This document shows, piece by piece, positions 4,821 to 7,357 of a DNA stretch of 7,357 nucleotides. Below the pieces are notes generated by a model. That model saw only the letters and a list, made by a program, of their open reading frames with translations. It was not told where the DNA came from and ran no database searches. Source of the stretch: Candidatus Aminicenantota bacterium (GTDB taxonomy: Bacteria > Acidobacteriota > Aminicenantia > UBA2199); contig JAOZTV010000159.1 of NCBI GenBank assembly GCA_029939015.1, positions 1 through 7,357 of the forward strand, read 5' to 3'. The position numbers and the translations under genes were made by a program. Numbering within the stretch: the stretch's first letter is position 1; every line of letters begins with the position of its first letter.

Positions 4821-7357
4821 ATGAGTAAAAAAAAAATTGTTTTTACAGGTGGGGGCACTGGTGGTCATGTTTACCCTAATATCGCTATATATGAAGCTCT
4901 AAGAGAAAAATACCCTGAATCAGAATTTCTATATTTTGGCACAAAAAAAGGTGCTGAATATAATATCATAAATAAACTTACTCATAATATAGACTTCGTC
5001 TCTGTTTACTCGAGAGGACTCCCCATTAAAATAAAAAGTTTTCAAACCATTATTTCATTAATTATTATCTTTTTTGGATTTTTAAAAAGTATATTGATAC
5101 TCAGAAAATTCAAGCCTGATATAATTATTGGTAGTGGCGGTTATGTTGCTGCTCCAGTACTTTTTGCTGCAGCTTTTTTAAAAATAAAAGTATTTATTCA
5201 TGAGCAAAATGCTGCACCCGGCAGACTAAATATGTTTATTGCAAAATTTGCTACAAGTGTGGGCGTTTCTTTTGAATCAACGAAGGACTTCTTCCCTGAA
5301 AACAAAGCAATTTATACAGGCTATCCTTTAAGAAAATCTATCTCCTTAAAGAAAGAAAATGCTGAAAAAATAAAAGAAAAATATAATATTCCTGAAAAGA
5401 GCAAAGTTCTCTTTGTATTTGGAGGAAGCGGAGGTGCAAAAACCATAAATAAGGTCATGGTTGAAATTATGCCAATGCTCCTGTCATTAAATGATCTGAC
5501 AATTATTTTTTCAACAGGCAGAGGATATTCAAAGAGTTATAGAGCTTATGACAATACAATAAAAATGCTTTCTAATGTTAATATTCCAAATGAGAAAGAA
5601 GGAAAGTTAATTATCAAAGAATATTTTGAAAATATTGATGAAATCTATTCCATTTCAGACCTGGTAGTTTGTAGAGCTGGTGCTGGTACAATTAAAGAAA
5701 TAACAGCAATGGGTATGCCTTCAATTTTAATTCCAAAAATAAATCTTCCTGGAGATCACCAAATAGTAAATGCAAAAGAGCTTGAACAAATAGGTGCAGC
5801 AGAAATCATCTATGAGGATATATATATAAAAGACAATATAAGGTATATATATATCTCTCCTGAACCTCTTTTTAATAAAATCAAAGAGTTATTTTTATCA
5901 GAAGAAAAACTTCAACTCATAAAAACAAAATTAGGTAAAGTAAAGAAGATTAACAGTCCACTATTAATAACAAATGAAATTGATAGAATAATTTCAGAAA
6001 AGACTGTAGAAAAAAAAAAAATAAAAGCGTTTTATCTTCAATCATTATTTGATGAAAAAAGCTATGAGATGGTTTTTAATTCTACAAGTTTTGGTAATTC
6101 TTTTCTTAGCGATCATAACCTGGGACATTATTTAAAAACTGTTTTTTTTGAAATTAAGACCGATAATAATTCAAAAAAAATGCTATTGAGAAAGTTCAAA
6201 GGCAATATTCTACTTAATAAGAATAATGTAGAAAAATGGTCTGAGATTCATGAGAATGACATTATTAGCATAACGGATAATAGCAATAATGAATTTAAAT
6301 TCAGTTTAAAAAGCTATAATGAAGAAATTGACATTTCTATTAATAATAAATCAACTGCTTCAAAAATGAGAGGTTCTTCATTCGGTATTTTGTTTTCAAG
6401 AATTGGAGGTTTTTTGCGGGAAGTTGTTACAGCTGCAGTTTTTGGAGCTGGCAAGATAATGGATATTTACTCTGTTGGATTAACCTTATCTAATCTTATA
6501 AGAAGAGTGGTTGCAGAAAATGCTATGGACAATATATTTCTTCCAATATTCTCAAGAATGCTCCATAGAAGTAATAAAAAAACTGTCTGGACAGCTGCTT
6601 CATCGATGATTAATGTAACCCTGCTCATTGCACTTGTGTTTACAATCATTGGAATTATCTTTACACCTGAATTAATAAAGATATTCTTTCCAGGATTAAT
6701 TAAAAAAGGTCTATTTGTTGAAACAGTAAATATGACAAGACTCCTGTTTCCCTATTTAGTACTCGTTACAATTTCTGCTATCATGGCATCATACCTAAAA
6801 GCATTTAACAGATTTGGCACAGCTGAAGCTTCAATGGTATTTTATTCAGTAGGAATTGTATCTTCAATTCTAATACTTAATTCAAAAATAGGACTATACT
6901 CACTTGCAATAGGAGTTCTTTTCGGTGGTATCCTGCAAATCATATTTTTATTACCTTTTACAGCTACAATTCTAAAACAAAAATCTCTAGAATTTACTTA
7001 TAAGCCTGTTTTTAATTTTTCAAGCTCAGTTAATAAAAAATATTATTCTCAATTATGGCCAATTTCCATAGATGTTTTATTGTCAAAATTATCTGAAATT
7101 GTAGATCAATTTATTGCATCTGGACTAAGTACAGGAACTCTCTCTTATGTTTACTATTCAAAAACAATATTCAGGCTCCCCTTTGCAATCGTTTCACAAG
7201 GAATAAATTCGGTAATTCTAAAAGAATTTTCTGAAAAAATTGCATTATTTGATAAAGAGAAAGCAAAACGATTATTTGTTGACGGTATAAAAACAAATGT
7301 TTTTCTCTTAATGCCTATTTCAATTATGATGTTTTTATTTTCTGAACAGATAGTTTC
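4821..7357 (+). CDS. murG-murJ: MurG-MurJ fusion: lipid II glycosyltransferase joined to lipid II flippase (3' end outside window)
   Basis: One open frame of 845 complete codons with no stop. Residues 1-395 are MurG, which adds GlcNAc from UDP-GlcNAc to lipid I on the inner membrane face. Its motifs are intact: GGGTGGHVYP (10-19), GSGGYVAAP (104-112), HEQN (127-130), GGSGGA (201-206), CRAGAGTIKE (284-293, E293 matching the UDP-GlcNAc ribose contact) and GDHQIVNA (311-318). Residues 401-513 form a linker with FHA-like features. From about 514 the sequence is MurJ, which flips lipid II outward: SRIGGFLRE (526-534), D548 in KIMDIY, and NLIRRVVAENA (558-568) match E. coli R18/R24, D39, R52/R53 and E57. 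About 180 residues of MurJ are missing at the window edge. The E. coli R270 position reads T782, beside K781. No internal ATG before the MurJ part has a Shine-Dalgarno sequence, supporting translation as one chain. Confidence 0.93.
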   Translation, partial: MSKKKIVFTGGGTGGHVYPNIAIYEALREKYPESEFLYFGTKKGAEYNIINKLTHNIDFVSVYSRGLPIKIKSFQTIISLIIIFFGFLKSILILRKFKPDIIIGSGGYVAAPVLFAAAFLKIKVFIHEQNAAPGRLNMFIAKFATSVGVSFESTKDFFPENKAIYTGYPLRKSISLKKENAEKIKEKYNIPEKSKVLFVFGGSGGAKTINKVMVEIMPMLLSLNDLTIIFSTGRGYSKSYRAYDNTIKMLSNVNIPNEKEGKLIIKEYFENIDEIYSISDLVVCRAGAGTIKEITAMGMPSILIPKINLPGDHQIVNAKELEQIGAAEIIYEDIYIKDNIRYIYISPEPLFNKIKELFLSEEKLQLIKTKLGKVKKINSPLLITNEIDRIISEKTVEKKKIKAFYLQSLFDEKSYEMVFNSTSFGNSFLSDHNLGHYLKTVFFEIKTDNNSKKMLLRKFKGNILLNKNNVEKWSEIHENDIISITDNSNNEFKFSLKSYNEEIDISINNKSTASKMRGSSFGILFSRIGGFLREVVTAAVFGAGKIMDIYSVGLTLSNLIRRVVAENAMDNIFLPIFSRMLHRSNKKTVWTAASSMINVTLLIALVFTIIGIIFTPELIKIFFPGLIKKGLFVETVNMTRLLFPYLVLVTISAIMASYLKAFNRFGTAEASMVFYSVGIVSSILILNSKIGLYSLAIGVLFGGILQIIFLLPFTATILKQKSLEFTYKPVFNFSSSVNKKYYSQLWPISIDVLLSKLSEIVDQFIASGLSTGTLSYVYYSKTIFRLPFAIVSQGINSVILKEFSEKIALFDKEKAKRLFVDGIKTNVFLLMPISIMMFLFSEQIV
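5817..5855 (+). repeat. Perfect 12-base AT inverted repeat within the MurG coding region
   Basis: GATATATATATA (5817-5828) and TATATATATATC (5844-5855) are exact reverse complements around a 15-base loop. The arms encode part of the variable stretch between the substrate-binding GDHQIVNA region and the C-terminal helix of MurG. A hairpin could form in RNA, or a cruciform in DNA. It may simply reflect Ile/Tyr codons in an AT-rich gene. Confidence 0.6.
6010..6021 (+). repeat. A12 homopolymer at the MurG/linker junction, candidate slippage site
   Basis: Twelve consecutive A encode the last part of EKKK (397-400), immediately after the final helix of the MurG domain. In the given length the frame continues into the linker and MurJ. 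One A fewer gives TAA at 6022-6024, directly after the tract. One A more gives about ten foreign codons and TGA at 6050-6052. Runs of this length are known to cause RNA polymerase slippage, so a mix of free MurG and full fusion is possible. Confidence 0.6.
6021..6359 (+). other. Linker domain between MurG and MurJ, weakly FHA-like
   Basis: About 113 residues (401-513) with alternating short hydrophobic strands and polar turns and no membrane segment. Several elements fall in the order of an FHA domain: SDHNLGHY (430-437), where H436 could match the conserved FHA His; a hydrophobic strand VFFEIK; GNILLN (461-466), comparable to the NGTxVN turn; IHENDIISI (476-484), comparable to the L-x-x-GD-x-I strand; and EFKFSL (491-496). 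The canonical GR, SRxH and NG residues are mostly replaced, so phosphothreonine binding is uncertain. It would lie on the cytoplasmic side. Confidence 0.4.

Noticed and set aside
6069..6362. Possible separate start of murJ at an internal ATG (6069, 6180 or 6366)
   Set aside because: None of these in-frame ATG codons has a Shine-Dalgarno sequence, and the frame is continuous from MurG, so a separate murJ start is less likely than a fusion unless read data change the A12 length.
6467..6649. Minus-strand open frame of 60 codons opposite the MurJ region
   Set aside because: It lies antisense to strongly conserved MurJ helices, has no ribosome binding site and no recognisable domain; it is a shadow of the real gene.

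Overview
The window comes from an AT-rich, Gram-negative-type bacterium with respiratory or at least redox-active metabolism. The evidence is a lipobox lipoprotein, an exported tetraheme cytochrome c, a System II (ResB/CcsA) cytochrome c maturation pair and lipid II synthesis genes. The CcsA N-terminal extension and the small lipoprotein resemble proteins I associate with Planctomycetes, Verrucomicrobia and deltaproteobacterial-type lineages. The sequence alone does not fix the phylum, and an uncultivated lineage is plausible.

Left part, positions 1-4188, all on the minus strand: a compact operon read from right to left. Its order is an exported tetraheme cytochrome c (3697-4188), a lipoprotein of unknown function (3031-3669), resB/ccs1 (1890-3041), ccsA (202-1887) and the first 66 codons of a membrane-anchored protein cut by the window edge (1-200). 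Genes overlap or are separated by at most 27 bases. A good sigma70-type promoter (TTGACT, 17 bases, GATAAT) sits just upstream of the cytochrome gene. The layout suggests that a heme protein is made together with the machine that attaches its heme.

Middle, 4189-4342: a 154-base divergent promoter region. A second promoter (TTGTGA, 17 bases, TATAAT) drives a small hemerythrin-like protein (4343-4738) that lacks about half of the usual iron ligands.

Right part, 4821-7357, plus strand: one uninterrupted reading frame that runs off the window. It encodes a complete MurG (lipid II-forming glycosyltransferase), a linker of about 113 residues with FHA-like features, and the first two thirds of a MurJ (lipid II flippase). 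I read every codon from 4821 to the end and found no stop. This joins the last cytoplasmic step of peptidoglycan precursor synthesis to its export across the membrane in one polypeptide. A run of 12 A lies exactly at the end of the MurG domain; loss of one A would create an immediate TAA and release free MurG. The gene appears to be transcribed from an extended -10 promoter that leaves almost no 5' leader. The fusion, its junction and its linker are the most interesting things in the window.
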